In this document: piece after piece, positions 46,271 to 60,700 of the stretch | Numbering within the stretch: the first letter of the stretch is position 1 | Layout of the letters: every line of letters starts with the position of its first letter | Origin: Acridotheres tristis | Lineage: Eukaryota > Chordata > Aves > Passeriformes > Sturnidae | NCBI GenBank assembly: GCA_037013685.1 | Contig: CM072887.1 | Coordinates: 89,424,347 to 89,488,346 of the forward strand | Direction of reading: 5' to 3' | DNA length: 64,000 nucleotides | The notes under the pieces: generated by a model | What the model was told of the DNA's origin: nothing | The model's input: the letters and a program-made list of their open reading frames with translations, nothing else | The model's database searches: none | Position numbers and translations under genes: made by a program

Positions 46271-49200
46271 TGGTAACATTCCAAGTTTTCCAACCTGGAT
46301 GATTTTAGATGTATTTGCATGAAGTTGGATAAGACACATTTTAGAAATACGTCTTAAGTCAATGCACTTGAGTACCAGATCTTCACAGGACAAATTGCCC
46401 TCAAAATACTTTTGTCCTGAGTTTATAATATAACTTACCCCCAGGAGAAGCTTATTAAACTAGACAAAGACTTCCCCAAAGAATTTATTCTCTGAATTAA
46501 AAAGTTTAAGTTGAGACTGGTAATATTTTGCAAGATTATATGCAGCTAAATGCAGAGTACTAGGAAAATGTCAACCAAAGTGAATAATTAGCAGACCTAC
46601 TATTGTTATCTATAAAAATGCAAGAAATTGCCTGATGTGGATGAGTAATTTAGCACACGTTATTTCTTTAGTGTTCAATCCCCTACCCTAATGTTACCTG
46701 CCTTCCTTGTCTTTGAACTGTGAAGATGCTAAACACTATCTTGGACAGTCTGACAGTGGCCTCAGGGTTCAGTGGTAATACTGATATAGGAGAATAATGA
46801 TAAATCTGTAAATCATTTGGGACATAATAGGCCTAGTCCTTATTTTGAAGTTCAGGACTAGAAGGTGTGTGAGAAACCATTTATTTCCCATTCTACTTCA
46901 ATCCATTTGGATATAACCTTGGGGATTTTTTTTTCTCCTCTCTTCTTTAAACCTAATGATAATTAATTTAAAGTTTTGAACCCTAAGGTGTAATAACCAT
47001 TCAGGAGCCACAGTTCCAATTTTATACTGACAGAGGTGGTGTTCTTAGCATTTATGTTTCCCAAGTTTCCCTCAGCTTTTGTTACAGCTAATTGAAAGGC
47101 TTCTTTTATGGATGGTTCAGAGTTGTACCCTAATTAAACTGTTCTGATTTTTTCACTGAAGAACTTTATTTTCTCCATTGATTTTAGAAAGAATCCATAA
47201 AGGTTTTTCTCACAGAGCTTTTAAACTCACCTATTATATGAATAAGCAATCCCCTATTTGATGCTGAGTGAATTCCATGTCATAATATGGTGATTATCAT
47301 AATATGGAATATTCAAAATTATTTCACATAGTAATCAAATACTCGTCAATGTATTTTTTACCATGTTGACTTAATTAATACTGTCTTACCTCATTGATAA
47401 ATTACTGAATGTTTACAGCACTGTAATTGCCTTAAAGCATGCATAATAAGCAAAATACACTTTTCTATCCCGTAAATTGCATGGAATTCTGTACCATTGC
47501 TCACTAAAAATGTATCCTCAAATCTTTAAAGGCTTGAAATCTGCATTGTCATACTTCCTAAAGACAAAGGCACAGCTTTTGAAGGAGTATTCAATATTGA
47601 ATTAATTTCTAGCATTAGATGTTAATAATATTTTAATTTCAATATACTAAATACTTCACTAATGAGGCTGAGGCTGTTGTTTCCCTTCTGCTTTGAATAC
47701 AAAAATTCCTTTCACATAGATGCTAGTTTATCTGTTGCTTTACCTTTGTAAAAATCATTCTGCATATCAAACTGTAATAGATAGGCAAAATTCCATGCAA
47801 AATTGAAGAAACAAGATATCTTTACTAAAATATCTTTTCAGTTCTAACCAGGAATTTTTTTCATGTAGAAAGAATAAACCCACCACTTGCTTCTGATTTT
47901 GTCTTTGTATCTTCTTTGTACTGCATGAAAGGTCTTATGCAGAGTCATAAGTTAATTGTTATTTGTATGTTATTTTTATTTGCCATCTGTTTGTTCAGTC
48001 TTATCTGACTTGCATTTATTTATTTATTTACACTCAAATTAAGTATTATGGGATTGTTTTTAACTTTCTTTTGATCATGCCTTATCCAGGTCTTTTTCTC
48101 TTTTGATCATGACAAGAAATATAAAACAATCTATTTGTGAAATCCTTTCAAATGAAGATAAAACAGATACATATTCAAAATACCTTTCCCAATATGGAAA
48201 GCACAGAGGGAATGCATCACGTCTTTCAAAGTTAACCTTGTACATATTCAAGGAATGTAAATAGGAAAAAACCCCAAGAATGTAAGCAAAAATTGTCTTC
48301 AAACTGTTTAAAGGACCTTCAATGTGATATAAATTGTTTTAGACTGGTGGTGTGATGTGCTTAGGATGCCTATACATTACATCTATATTTTTATTATAGT
48401 GCTGTGTAAAAAAGTTTCATTAGACATTTGGCTAGCTTTCCTTACATCTAGCAGAATTTTTTTTCCTGCTTTAAATTCTGACTTAGAAAAAAAGCTGGTC
48501 CTGAGGTTTGTACCTGAGCAAATTTTAAATGTGTATTTCTTGCCTTCATAAGTATCCTAGAATGAGTTCATCCTAGATGTTTCTTGCAGAATGGAATAAT
48601 TGAATGGTGAATAAAGGTCAGAAAAAAAGACTCTACTTCTTTTAAAGTAAAAAAATATTTTAATATTTAAATATTAGCATTAGTGTTTTTTCCTTTATTC
48701 ATTAGTATAGGATTCCAGCTAATGGTCAAAGAGAGAGAACTGGAGGTAGAATAAATTTATATTCTGCTTTTATCTTTGTCTTTTCAACCACAAGGATTCA
48801 TTTTGATTTATTATAATGTCATCATGCATCTCTTGAAGTTCAAAATTCAAATTTACATCAAAGAAACCTTCCTTCCCTGCTGAAGTACCTTTGCCATATT
48901 TTTATGGTAGTCTAATTATTTGATCTACTTTTATATAAAGACATAGTATCAAGCAGGGGATGAGGGGGTATTTACAATGACTAGCTTTAGTCACAGGAAG
49001 CTAATTTCACTAGACTTCCTTTATTTAGTAGAGATTAATTTATGAAATACTTAAGATTGGGAGCCTTGTTTAATTTGTTCTGATGTGCCTTCTAGAGAAA
49101 AGGTTCTCCCTATTTAAAGTCTTCTGGCTTCTGTATAGCCTGTTCTACCCTCTGTCTGTACTTCTTAATTTGAGATTATGTTACCAAATCTGTACTTTAC

Positions 49201-49784
49201 AATGGATAGACCTTCAAAAATTTTGAAAGCCCCAAGTTCATTTTGGTGAACATTTGCAGGTGTTATATTTTCTTAATAGACTTCTCACCTTGGTTATACA
49301 TATATGTTCGTATATGCAGTTAGGGCCCAATTATGAACCATCATTTTTTTAAAAATCACCATACAAATATTAGATGTTCATTATAAGATGTATATGCATT
49401 ATATAATCCATGTTTTCTGTATTGCTCATATTGCATATATTACGCAAATGTTAACCACCACTCAGTCTTCATATTTAGACTCTAGCCCAGTCTTCTAATT
49501 TTAGGTCACATTTTTGAAGAGCTGAGTATATAGTGATTAATGATCCTCTCTCTTCTCTCTACTATTATTACTTTAGTGAAAGTATGAACATTAAATAGTA
49601 GAAGTTGCATGAACTTATAAGTATATAATAAAGCAAGCATGTGCTTCCTGAAGTTTTCTGGTTTTGTTTGAAAATATCTCTCATGGGACCCTACCAAGCA
49701 GATTCATGACAAGCTGAAATTTTCTTTCCTTAGATCTAGGGTTGTGATTCTACTATTTGTCTTGTTCACTTTTTCTCTGAATTT
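46271..49784. other. Intergenic, no feature seen
   Basis: AT-rich DNA. A short direct repeat, TCATAATATGG, lies near 47280 and 47298. There are no coding blocks. Confidence 0.5.
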
Positions 49785-50245
49785 TTAACTCCAGGATCTT
49801 AAAGTCACTGCAGCCAAGGCTGTCTTTGACCTTCACATCCTTGGCTGGTTCTTAGTTTTGTGAGAGTACTAAGTCCAGCAGAGCACATCCGTAGTTAGAT
49901 GATCCCCTTCATCAGGAGCAACTCAACGTTTTGACAACACACCCCAGAAATCTCTCAGATTGTTTGCACCAAGCTGTATGTTTTCCCAGCACATAACAGA
50001 GTGGCTGAAGCCCCCATGCTACAAAGGCATATGAAAGTGATGTGTCTAAAGAAGCTTTTGTCTTGGTGTTTCTGTTTAGGTGATATGTAACAGATACATA
50101 CCACAATGTCACCTGTGTTGATCTGTCCTCTGATGTAAAAAACTTGCACAAAAAGAGATTACAACACTTAATCATGGGAGTTGTTCCATTACATTTCTCT
50201 ATCTGATACAATTTCTCTCCAGATACACAAGAACTTCTCTTCATA
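49785..50245 (-). mobile_element. CR1 LINE endonuclease fragment
   Basis: On the minus strand, two frames carry pieces of the CR1 ORF2 endonuclease. INTGDIVVCICYISPKQ corresponds to the usual GDIVVGVCYRPP block. Further on, CKQSERFLGCVVKTL corresponds to the block after GDFNHPDICW. The left part (49800-49860) is the reverse complement of the SDHE-like and VKV block also seen at 9960-10030. It is frameshifted and truncated on both sides. Confidence 0.75.
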
Positions 50246-52689
50246 AAAATTCACAAGAATTTCTCTTGATGTTTCTCACACTTGCATCCACTGTATAGAG
50301 GCACATATTACATGCCTCCATAGCAGCAGAGTATAAGAATCTCTCCCTTCATGTTTTCTTCTGGACATATTCTCTTCTTCCACCTGGCCTTTACTTCTCT
50401 TCATATTGTAACAACTCTAGTTATGTGTTTAGTCATGGACCAGAAGGGGAAAATGCTCTTTAGATGAAAGCAGTAAAGAGAGAATTAAAATAGCACATTT
50501 GTGCTCCTATGAAGTAAGCAAGCATATGGGCCCTGATGCAGCAGCAGTTACATATTCCTGTAAAGAATATTTTGTACACATATTCCTGTAAAGGGTTTAA
50601 CCATATGATGCAGAGTACCTAAACATACTTAAAATACTGAAATATCCACAGTAAGAAATACAATCTCTTCTTAGGAGAGGGATTTGTAAACTGTGGTATC
50701 ACTGTTCATGTCTCTGCAAATGAAGTCTTGTGTCTATTCTTTGCAAAGTCCAAGGTTTTGAGTAAGATGATAGTTAGTAAAGAATGTTTTCCTTTTTAAA
50801 GTATTAAATTCTGAAAATATGTATAGTTCAGGATTAACCTTCTAAATTGTGAAAAATACTTGGATCAATTCTTGGTATACCAAGGTGCTTCAAATTCAGA
50901 GTTTATTTGCAAATTCGAGGGCAGAGTTTTAAACAAGAGACTTATTTAGTTCTCTGTTTTGTATTTTTTAATGTTGATGTAAATAAACAAGATTGCATTA
51001 TCAGCATCTCCTCACATAAACAACCTGCAAATTCCAAAGTCTGGCTTAGATCAAAAAAGAGGTAACAGTATATATTTATGCAGAGTGAATAATACATGAA
51101 TCCCTTGCTTACCAAGTGTAATATTGTGTTCTTTAGAATGTCATTCATTAATCTATATGGCACAAACAGTGAGAGCAGGTCAATATGTTTGAAGATAATT
51201 AGGAATTGATTAGCACATGAGAAGCCAAATGAAGAGACACATTTTCCCTAATGACTGAAATTGTTGAATAGACTAGACCTAGATGCAATCTCCTTGGATA
51301 GTGGTAACATGCACCAGCTGTTTATAGTTATTTGGTAGTCTGCAATGATTCTTACATGCCTTTTCGTCACTAATTTTCAGGATACAATCTGTCATACTTG
51401 TGGATTTTACCTCTGCTCTTGGTTTCTGCAAATAGAATTTTGCATTTTGCATTCGTAAACTCTATGCTATTTAAACAGGAGCCAAACATAGCAAGTGAGA
51501 GAGGCTGTTCTGCATGATTCCTTTTCCTCATCATTATTTATCACTCTGCTTACTGTATGGTTGTGCAATAATTTTTAACTAGCTCACTAATGTAAATTTT
51601 GAATAGAACCAAGCCTTGAACCAGTGACTTTGGGACAGCCTGAAAAACACTCCCAGTAAATGGAAAAATCTTCAGTGAGAGGGGATCGTGAAGGTATTTC
51701 ATTAAGGGAAAATCCAATACTGATTCTTAGCCACATTGCCACTGCATTCAAGTTCTTAGCCTTCCTTGTCTGTCAGTCTTTTAGCATGATCACAGGAATG
51801 GTCTATCCTCTTTTCAGAGACTCCCTTGAATTTTCAAGATGGATCTGACTTTGCTTGCTTAATAAGTTAATACATTTTCAAAAGGTATTTCAAGCTCACT
51901 TGCATAAGCAAGCTTTGACTATTAAAAATTCCCAAATAAGAATGATTCCTGGAATTTTCTCACACTACTTAATCTCTCTGATTCCACTTAATGAAATATA
52001 AAAACATAAACAAAGCAATAAAATCTAACCCACAACCTGGCTGGCTTTGCAGGGTGGTACAATATGTAATACAGACAAGAGAGAATAGTGCACATCTGTT
52101 AGATGACTCCAGGATTCAGTCTAGGATTCCAAGTATATACTGTGCTTGGTAACTTTTAAACTGTATACCACATGCTTCATTGATAGCATATGATGCTCAT
52201 TAAGTAATCACAGTGTAAGGCAGTGCATGTCAAATAATTTTCAAGTCTATATATTAAGAGTATGTAATTCCATTTGTCAGTCTTATGAAAGAATGGAATC
52301 ACTTTTGTTTGAAAAGGCCTGTTTCCTATAAAGTCAAAGTTATTGACATTAATTCTGTTCCTGTCTTATGTTTTTGTTTATCTCCACAGTTTTTCTTGGT
52401 TATGATGACAACCTAGTTTTTCGTATGCTGAGAACTTTCATTTCTTTAAAGATGTTTCTTTAGCTGATCACATATCTATTCTGAAATTTCACTACTTCCT
52501 AGTGTTTTAATATGAATGTGAATCATACTAGCTTTGTCAACTGATCATTTTAAGACTCCTAACTATGAGACATGCCAATGTAAGCCTCTTTATTAGTCTC
52601 AGATGATATGAAAAGTAATGGAAATTTATTCATTCTATCAGATCTTCATCCGAGCATTCAGTACATCACCAATTGGGAAGATACTAGTT
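50246..52689. other. Intergenic, no feature seen
   Basis: AT-rich DNA with a 16-bp direct repeat, ACATATTCCTGTAAAG, near 50549 and 50577. No gene is supported. Confidence 0.5.
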
Positions 52690-53150
52690 AAAATGAAGAA
52701 CAGCAAAATAGATAAAAAAATACAGGAGAGCTGGCTAAAGACAGTATGACAACACATTGGCTGAAAGAATAATAGTGATAAAAAAGGTTGTCTATGGATT
52801 CCCTCAAGGATTGGTTTTGGCTGTTGATCTCATATAATAGTTTAATTAAGGATCTTGGCAGAAGTAGTAGGAATGTGGTAATGAAATTCACATATGACAA
52901 AATTTGGGAAGTATTATCAATACAAAGAAGAAATTGGATAACCTAAAAGACTGTGGTAATAGAATAGTATTACATTTAATAATGAAAAGTGCCAGGTAAT
53001 TCATTTAGTGACTAATAATAAGAATTTCTTCCAGAAGCTAGGGACTGATCAGTTAGAAATGACAGCAAAGGACAATGATCTGGGTCACCTGGGCTAAGTA
53101 TTAGTGCCAGTGTGCACTACACTGGTGAGACTTTCCTTTGGAATCCTCTT
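52690..53150 (+). mobile_element. Ancient CR1/L3-like reverse transcriptase fragment
   Basis: The plus-strand text gives GFPQGLVLA, then IKDLGRSSRNVVMKFTYDK. This lines up with the LINE reverse transcriptase blocks VPQGSVLGP and IKDL...VMKFADD. The catalytic Asp-Asp is lost. It is much more diverged than the CR1 copy that follows at 53.5 kb, so it is a separate, older insertion. Confidence 0.5.
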
Positions 53151-53479
53151 AAACAACTCTATATGTGTTCAGTTTTTCCTGAGCTTTGTAAAGTTAGCTT
53201 TTCTGAAGCACTGGATATATCAGTTTGTCTATCTTGTGTTTTCCTGTTGCTAAGCAACCTGTTGTTCTCAGTGTAAGAATTAACTTGCCTGGAACCATTA
53301 TGAGGTGATACCTTGTCAAATGATGAGTTTTCCTCTCTTTGGGGCCTATACGTATAGTATATGTAATTTTGCTGCATGGAATTCAGTATATTATTTATAT
53401 ATAGATAGGTTCCAGCCTGTAAAATCTTTATTCTTGCACAATCATGACATATAACCACATCCCTAGAAGAGTATAGAGG

Positions 53480-55220
53480 GCTATTGAGGGCAACAAGAGG
53501 ACAGTTAAGGAGAATCTTAAGCCTTTATTGTATTTGAAGAGGAACATAGTGGAAAATATGAGGAAAAGGATGAGGTGCTTCATGTCTTTTTTCTCCCAGT
53601 CTTCAGTAGTCGGATCAGTTCTTCTCTGGGTACCACCTCTCTGGGCTGGTAGACAGGGATGGGGAAGAGAATGAAGTCCCCATATTCCAATGGAGAATGG
53701 TCAGCTACCTGCTATATCTGCTACATCTCTTAGACATACACAGGTCCATGGGGATGGATGAATCCACACAAGAGTACTAAAGGAACCAGCAGAAGTGCTA
53801 ACCAAGCCCTTTTCAGTTAGTCCTTGCTAACTGGTCCCAGGTAACTACAGGTTAGCAAAGTGATGCCCATTTACAGGAAGGACTGGATGAAAATTCTGTG
53901 CAACTACAGACCTGTCAGCCTGATCTCAGTGCCAGGGAAGGTCACAGAGCAGATAATCTTGAATGTCATCATGCAGCACTTGCAGGACAACTAGGGGATG
54001 AGGCCAGCCAGTATGGGTTTAGGAAAAACATATGCTGCCTGCCCACTTCTTTAACAAGGTGGCCCTTTTAGTGGAAGAGGAAAAGGCTGTGGATTTTGTC
54101 TACTTGGACTTTGACACCATTTCCCAGAGCATTCTCCTAGAGAAACTGGCTGCTTATGGCTTGGAGGGTGTACATTGTTTGCTGGGTAAAAAACTGGCTA
54201 TATGGCCAGGCCCAGGGAGTGGCAGTGAATGGAGTTACATTCTGCTGGTGGTCAGTCACTAGTAAGGTTCCTCAAGGCTCAGTATTAGGGACAACCCTGT
54301 TTAATATCTTTATTGATGATCTGGAGGAGGAGATTGAGTGCACCCTCAGTCACTTTGCAGATGACACTAAGTTTAGTGGGAATGTTGATCTGCTGGAGTG
54401 TAGAAAGGCTCTGCAGAGGGATTTGGAGAGGTTGGATCAATGGGCCAAGGCCAGTTGTCTGAGGTTCAACAAGGCCAGGTGCCTGGTCCTATGCTTGGGT
54501 CACAACAACCTCATGCAGAGCTCCAAGCTACTGGCAGAGTGGCTGAAAAGCTGCCCATCATAAAAGGACCTGGGGGTGCTGGTCAACAGCAGCTGAACAT
54601 AAGTCAGTGTGTGCCCAGGTGGCCAAGAGCCAATGACATCCTGACCTGCATCAGAAATAGTGTGGATTAGTGATCTACTCAGCACTGGTGAGGCCATACC
54701 TTGAAACCTTTGTGCAGCTTTGGGCCATCTACTACAAGAAAGTCATTGAGGTGCTGGAGTGAGTCCAGAGAAGGGCAATGGAGCTGAAGAAGGCTTTAGA
54801 GAGTAAGTGCCATGAGGGACAGCTGAGAGAATTGGGCTTGTTTATCCTGGAGAAAAAGAGGCTCAGGGGAGACCTTATGACTCTCTACAAGTGCCTGAAA
54901 GGAAGTTGTAGCCAGGAGGGTGTCAGCCTCTTCTCCCCAAGAAACAACTGACAGGATAAGAGGAAATGACATCAAGTTTCCCCAGGAGAGGTTTAGGTTG
55001 GATAGCATGAAAAATTCTTCACAGAAATGGATCAAGTAATGGATCAGGGTGACCAGGGAAGTGGTTGAGTCACCATCCCTGAAGGTATATGAAAGATGTA
55101 TAGATATGACACTTAGGGTCATGATTTAGCAGTGGATGTGACAGTGATAAAGTAAGAGTCAGAATCAATGATCTTAAAGATCTTTTACAACCTTATTCAC
55201 TCTGTGATTCTATGACTTTA
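53480..55220 (+). mobile_element. CR1 LINE, 5'-truncated, with reverse transcriptase
   Basis: The longest CR1 coding remnant in the window. It begins just before the reverse transcriptase (KENLKPLL, near 53500). Blocks follow in order: VPGKVTEQI-like text near 53930; FVYLDFDTI near 54096; [19 protein letters not shown] near 54268-54325; [15 protein letters not shown] near 54335-54380, with the CR1-type F-A-D-D catalytic box; and [13 protein letters not shown] near 54470. The 3' region runs from 54550 through GGAGAAAAAGAGGCTCAGGG to ACTCTGTGATTCTATGAC, the typical CR1 end. Stop codons and shifts make it inactive. Confidence 0.9.
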
Positions 55221-57270
55221 TGTCTCTCTTACCCTTTGGATTACTGGAGAGCAGAGTGAGGACAGATTTTAGTGCTTTAGAAATCAAGAAGTGTGTTAGT
55301 CCCTCACATTTACTCCACTGATATTACTAAGAGGTAAAATATAGTAAGCAATCTTTTTTTGCAAGAGCTTATCAACATCTAAAATCTTCAGAAACTGATG
55401 AAAGCATGATAGATAATACAAAGTTGCAAGAATCTCAGAGGAGTGATGGTTAGGCATATCGTTTGTAGGCTCTGTCAACCTTGTTCCCAGCTTGAGGAAG
55501 CACACCGTCACCCTGGTTTTGGCCCAACAAAATGATATTTTAGGCATTCTGGCACGGTGAACAATTATTTTTACAGTTGTTTTCAGAGAGGGCAGCTTGG
55601 GAAATGCCTTTCAAATTTAGAAATCATGTTCTAATTATTTGGATTCTGTAGATACTGAAAAATTTGGCTTGACTGTTCCTTTGAGTTTCTCTATGTTCAC
55701 AAATTCCCTCCTGGAGGTGTGGAAAACTTGAGTCCCTACTCATGATCTCTGTGCTGTGAACTGGCACTCACCAACTTCAGAAGTCTAGTTGTGATACAAA
55801 TGCATTGTCATGATCTCTGACCCTAGTCCTGTACACACTCTTCTGCAGTTCCAGGCCTGGAAGCAGTAGAATCTCCTGTTTTCATAAGCATATTGCTAGC
55901 CTCTTAAAATCATTAAACTTGTGACTCAAGGTCAAAGTTGAGGTTAGCTAGGAAAAGAACAGATATAAGGAACAGGAGTTTCTCTGCTCCAAAGCCTGCC
56001 TATGTTTGTGCTGTGCATTTATGAAACCAGAATGCCTATAAAAATAGTTTTATTTCAGTGAATTGGCATTTTCACAAAATCCTTCCTTTGCATTTGGATT
56101 TTTTTATTTATTGACACTACTGCTGGATTGGGCTTTAAGTTATAAGGACGGAGGGAACTAACATGGTGTCAGGATTCCTGATATCATCATGTCTCAAAGG
56201 AAGGTTGCCATGCAGTTTTGAACTGCCATTACATATCCAATAAAGAGTGATGAGACACTGATGAAATGTTGCAACACAACATGGACATTATGCTTTATGT
56301 CATAAAACGCCACAGGTAGCAATCACAACCCTATTCACATTGTTCCTAAGGGAGGAAAAAAAAAAAGCCTCCTACATGCCTTTACAGCTGAGCTGGCAGG
56401 TAGCTTTATCACCTGTTCACAGCTGTATATTGGTTTTTTAGCCACAGGATTTATTCCATCATTGTACTAGAACACAGAGTTTTGCTTTTTTTTTTTGTGC
56501 ATGAGTGTGATTGCGGATATAAGGATGGATCAAGTATCATATCTTTAGAAAAACAAAATAAAATACTAGTGAGGGCTGTGTGGTTTTCATGTTTTCTGTC
56601 ATCCATTCAAAGGCTTCACAACTCCAGAGGAAGGTTTTAATTTTCTGCTATAAAAAACAATGGTTCAAATGCAGTATGTCTAATGCTTATCACTGAGCTT
56701 CTGGCTCTCCACTCCTAATATGAGCCAAAGAGAAATAGATGTGCCAAATATATGCCTTTGTCTGATTCCCAAAACTTTTCCTTGTAAATTCATAAAGCAC
56801 AGGGAAATGAAGGGCAAATGAAAGTAATAGCTAATGCAGTTTTTGTGGAAATGGTCACAACAGATACTTGAAACATGATAGTGAAATGGTCTTAGAGGAA
56901 AAGGGGCAAGGAAAGAGAGACAATGGTAATTCTGAATTATATATCTTTGCAACACTTAAAACTCCACAGTTATTTTTGTTAGTAGCTACAAAAGATGTAA
57001 ATCGGGGATGAGAAGAGGAAGAGGAAGCAATACTTTCTCAAGTGGTTTAAAAAACTATTAAAAGAATTATTTGATATAGATAGATCAGTTGAGGAATGTA
57101 CATTTGAAGCGAAACATCACTAACGGATGTATTCAGAGAGCATTCAGGTTGTATTCAGCTTGAACTCACTGAGAAGTATACGAAGAAAGCATAGCTTTGA
57201 TTCACCCAAAAGGTTAACTTTTCCACTGCTCTCTACAAAGTTCTTAGAGGTTTTCTTCCAACTTAATTGA
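55221..57270. other. Intergenic, no feature seen
   Basis: AT-rich DNA without recognised repeats or coding blocks. Confidence 0.5.
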
Positions 57271-57770
57271 CTGAATAATTTTGTCAAACTGTTCAAATGT
57301 AAGTGATCCAGCCATTTACCTCTCTTCATCCATGTGCAAATGGGGGAGTCATTGGAGATGGCTTTCTGGGTGCAAGAGGCAGCTGCTGTGTCAGCATCTC
57401 TCTCCTCCTCTTCCTGTCTTGGACTATGGCACCGAAGGAGAACAGTGGATACACAGTGGAGGCATTCTCAATTAAACCTGAAGAGCTCAGCATGCAACTC
57501 AGGATGTGCCACAGCAGATTCATAAGGCAAAAACTGCTGTTTCTGGGAACCCAGAGAAGTACCCTGCTATGAAGCACTGCTACCTCACCTTCACTTGGGT
57601 TTCATACTAGGGAGAAAGGTTTGTAACAGATATACACATTTTTTTTTAGTGGAATGAAGCCAGTAGGGTGTGTGCCACTACCTGTTTGCTGATTCCTTTG
57701 GATTCATCCCAGGTGTTGTTGGGAATGTAACAGTGAGTGTTGTTACCAGATCCCAAGGAAGAGTCTTGAT
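57271..57770 (+). other. GC-richer block with an 89-codon frame, unknown
   Basis: A local rise in GC within AT-rich DNA. The plus-strand frame 57303-57572 contains a hydrophobic run (CCVSISLLLFLSW) followed by MAPKENSGYTVEAFS. Three frames stay open over about 190 bases. No family was recognised, and no partner exon was found. It could be a non-coding RNA exon, an old repeat, or chance. Confidence 0.2.
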
Positions 57771-60700
57771 CAAACGAACTATATTAGTTTTTTAATCTCT
57801 TGTACGGCCAATCAGTCCCACAGAGTGGGAACCTAGATATTGGCTTATCTTGAATACTGTTTATCAGAGCTAATCACACTTCTAACACTAGATTTCTTTC
57901 TCATTTATTCTTTCATCTTGCTTAAAATGCAAATTAATTTGTCTGACCACCAAAAGAAAAATAACAAATACCTCTGAAAAAGTTTAAAACAACCCTCGTT
58001 GTCATTTGCACTAGAATGTCATGCAGAGTTGTTCGCTAGGAAGGGAAAGGGAAGTGATCCAAGATAAGGTGATAAGGGAGACAAGCAGCAAGAAAGGAAG
58101 ATTTAATTATTGCAAACTTGGTTACCTGACTGGTTGAATTGACCAGAAAAATAATTACCAATCCCCTAACTCATAAGGAGAAGGTTTGCAAAAGCTGCTT
58201 TTGAAAAACAGTATCTGAGAAGCAACAACATCTGACTGTTGCAACTCTCGTGATTTTGAAGCAGCCTTGAATTCTCCTTTTATCATTAATACTCTTCACC
58301 ACAATTACTTATGTGTCTTCCCTTAATTAGTGAGCAGGCCAGTGGACAGATTTTGTTGTGTTAAATTTTGTCCTACTCATAATGCTTTTAGCATCATCAT
58401 TAAAATAATGTGTAATATCACAAATCCAGGTTTTTAATTTTACCTAATCACAAACAAGAGATGAACTTAATAACTGTGAATGGGTTAGTATGCTGAGTGT
58501 GGGAATAAAATGATAAACCTGTCATACATACATTTATGGTAGATGTTTATATCATGATTTTTTGATTCAGGTTATGGCTGCTGCAGAGGATTATGGTCTC
58601 AATGTTTTGCTGTGCCAAATTCCAGAAGGAAATTATTTTATTGATGCTAAGTTATTTACTGAAGTTAATGTCAGTTTCTCTTGGTGGCCAGACTGAAAAT
58701 AATATTTATAAAGACAAGGAAAAGAAGGTAGTTGGTACTTAAGATACAGCAGTATTTGCCGTCAGGGCAAGCATGAAGAAAAGCTCAACAAAATGGAGTA
58801 TTTATTTATTGAGTAGTAATTAAAATAATTTTTGAATGCTTTCTAAGATAGTTAAGCAGAGAATCTTGTTTTCCTGGATTCACTCAGGCATAGAATGGGC
58901 AAAGTTCCAAGCTCCAAGAAGATATCCTTTCAGCAGATGTCTTAGCAAACAGAATTCCTGATGACATTTTTGAAGGATGTTTTCAGTCTAACACAATGAC
59001 TAACTTATTTCTTGTATTTGTATTCTTCTTTTCCTTAAAAAATTTCTGCCATCATGCACACCCCAGTCTTAGTTGTGCTTACCAAGCTTGATGTCCATAG
59101 ATAATAATACACTGAGGCTGGTGCTACACCACTATTTTTTCAACGGTTTTGCTATATCATCACAAAGTCAAAGGTCTACCACAGCTGGAATTCTTCTAAT
59201 ATCATGTTCTAAATAAAGTGGTGATGTACCCTGATGCTTTGAATGTTTCAAAGATTTTCAGACTTTTTATGACTTTTAATGATGAAAAATTATTCAGACA
59301 GCTTATAAAACCAAATCTATGTGCTTTCTTGATGTTCTGTCCCAATTTTAGGAAGCAAATTTCTTTCATCTTTATCTTGTTATGCAAAAAATATTATGAA
59401 TTACCTAAGAGAGATGCTTTTATCTAAAGCTTTTGTAAGTGCTTGTACACCTAAACAAACCTTTCCTATTATAACTTGAATAAAGCAAAAAAACTGCACT
59501 TGACTACAAAGTGCATGTGCTTTGCATTCTGAGTGGCGTACAAAGCTCAGTGTACCTAAGTGTTATAAAATCAGAATCAAGTAATGATGAAGTTCAGGTT
59601 ACAGGAACAGCAATGCTTTCTTTGTTTTTAAATTTACTTTTAATATTCTTGCAGAGTTCCAAACACACGGGTTTTCTGATCCAAGTGTAAGGTCCTCAGA
59701 TGCTACCATAATAAATAAAAGAAAAAAGTAACTGTTATTTTTCTCATTGATTATTCTTCTTTTTTGCTGCCCTCAAATATTATTTTCTTTTTTGTTTTCT
59801 ATAAAGAACACTTGATTTTCTGAATGTTCCATTTAGGAAAAAAAGCCACAACCAAACAAGGAATCTATTATTTTACTTCTCTAGAACATATATGCAAATT
59901 TATATAATTTATATAACATATATGCAAACTAGATTTCATGGCAAGTTGGCATTGTGGCACATCCTGCTTCTTGTTAGGGACCACTATATGTCTAATGGAA
60001 ATTAATGTTAAAAAATATATTGCTCTGACAAACTCCATATTTAATTATAGTATTTTCTTCAGTGCAATTTGAGGCAGTTAAATATTCTAAGTAGTTCTGC
60101 ACATAATTTTTTTCACCTTTTTTCCCCCATTTTATGACCAATTTTCTTTTATGCAGGTATGACACTGTTTTCAGGGAAGAATATTTTGCATGAATCTCAG
60201 CAAGTGGGGCTTATATAGTGAGTTTGTAAATTTTTAAACACTGTAAACAAAAGTGCCTGTATTAAATGAGCTCTTTATACTTCAAGTCACTGGTATGAAG
60301 GTGGAATAACCATTATGGAAAAATTGAACTTCTTATGGGGGAATTGTATGTTGGATAAACAAAATAATTATTTTTTAAAAATTTCCCCACCCCTCTGTTT
60401 CTTCTGTCTTGCTGTCTTGAACTTTCCTTCCCCTTATATTTTGTAGGTTTACCTGACTTAAGTTGAATGATTACCCTAAAAAGACTCTAGGATGCTTTTA
60501 GTGATTCATCTGTATTAGCAGCTTAGTGGATGGAATTCTTCTTTTTTGACTGATATTTATCAGAAGCTTCAGTGGGGCATTGTGAAGTGCTGCTCTTCTT
60601 TTACCAATGCTTGTAATCTTGATGTTCCTCACAAAAATTACTATTTTTTATCCTATATTATCTTTCTATTTGTGCATAGAAGTGCTAGACATAGCCTGTG

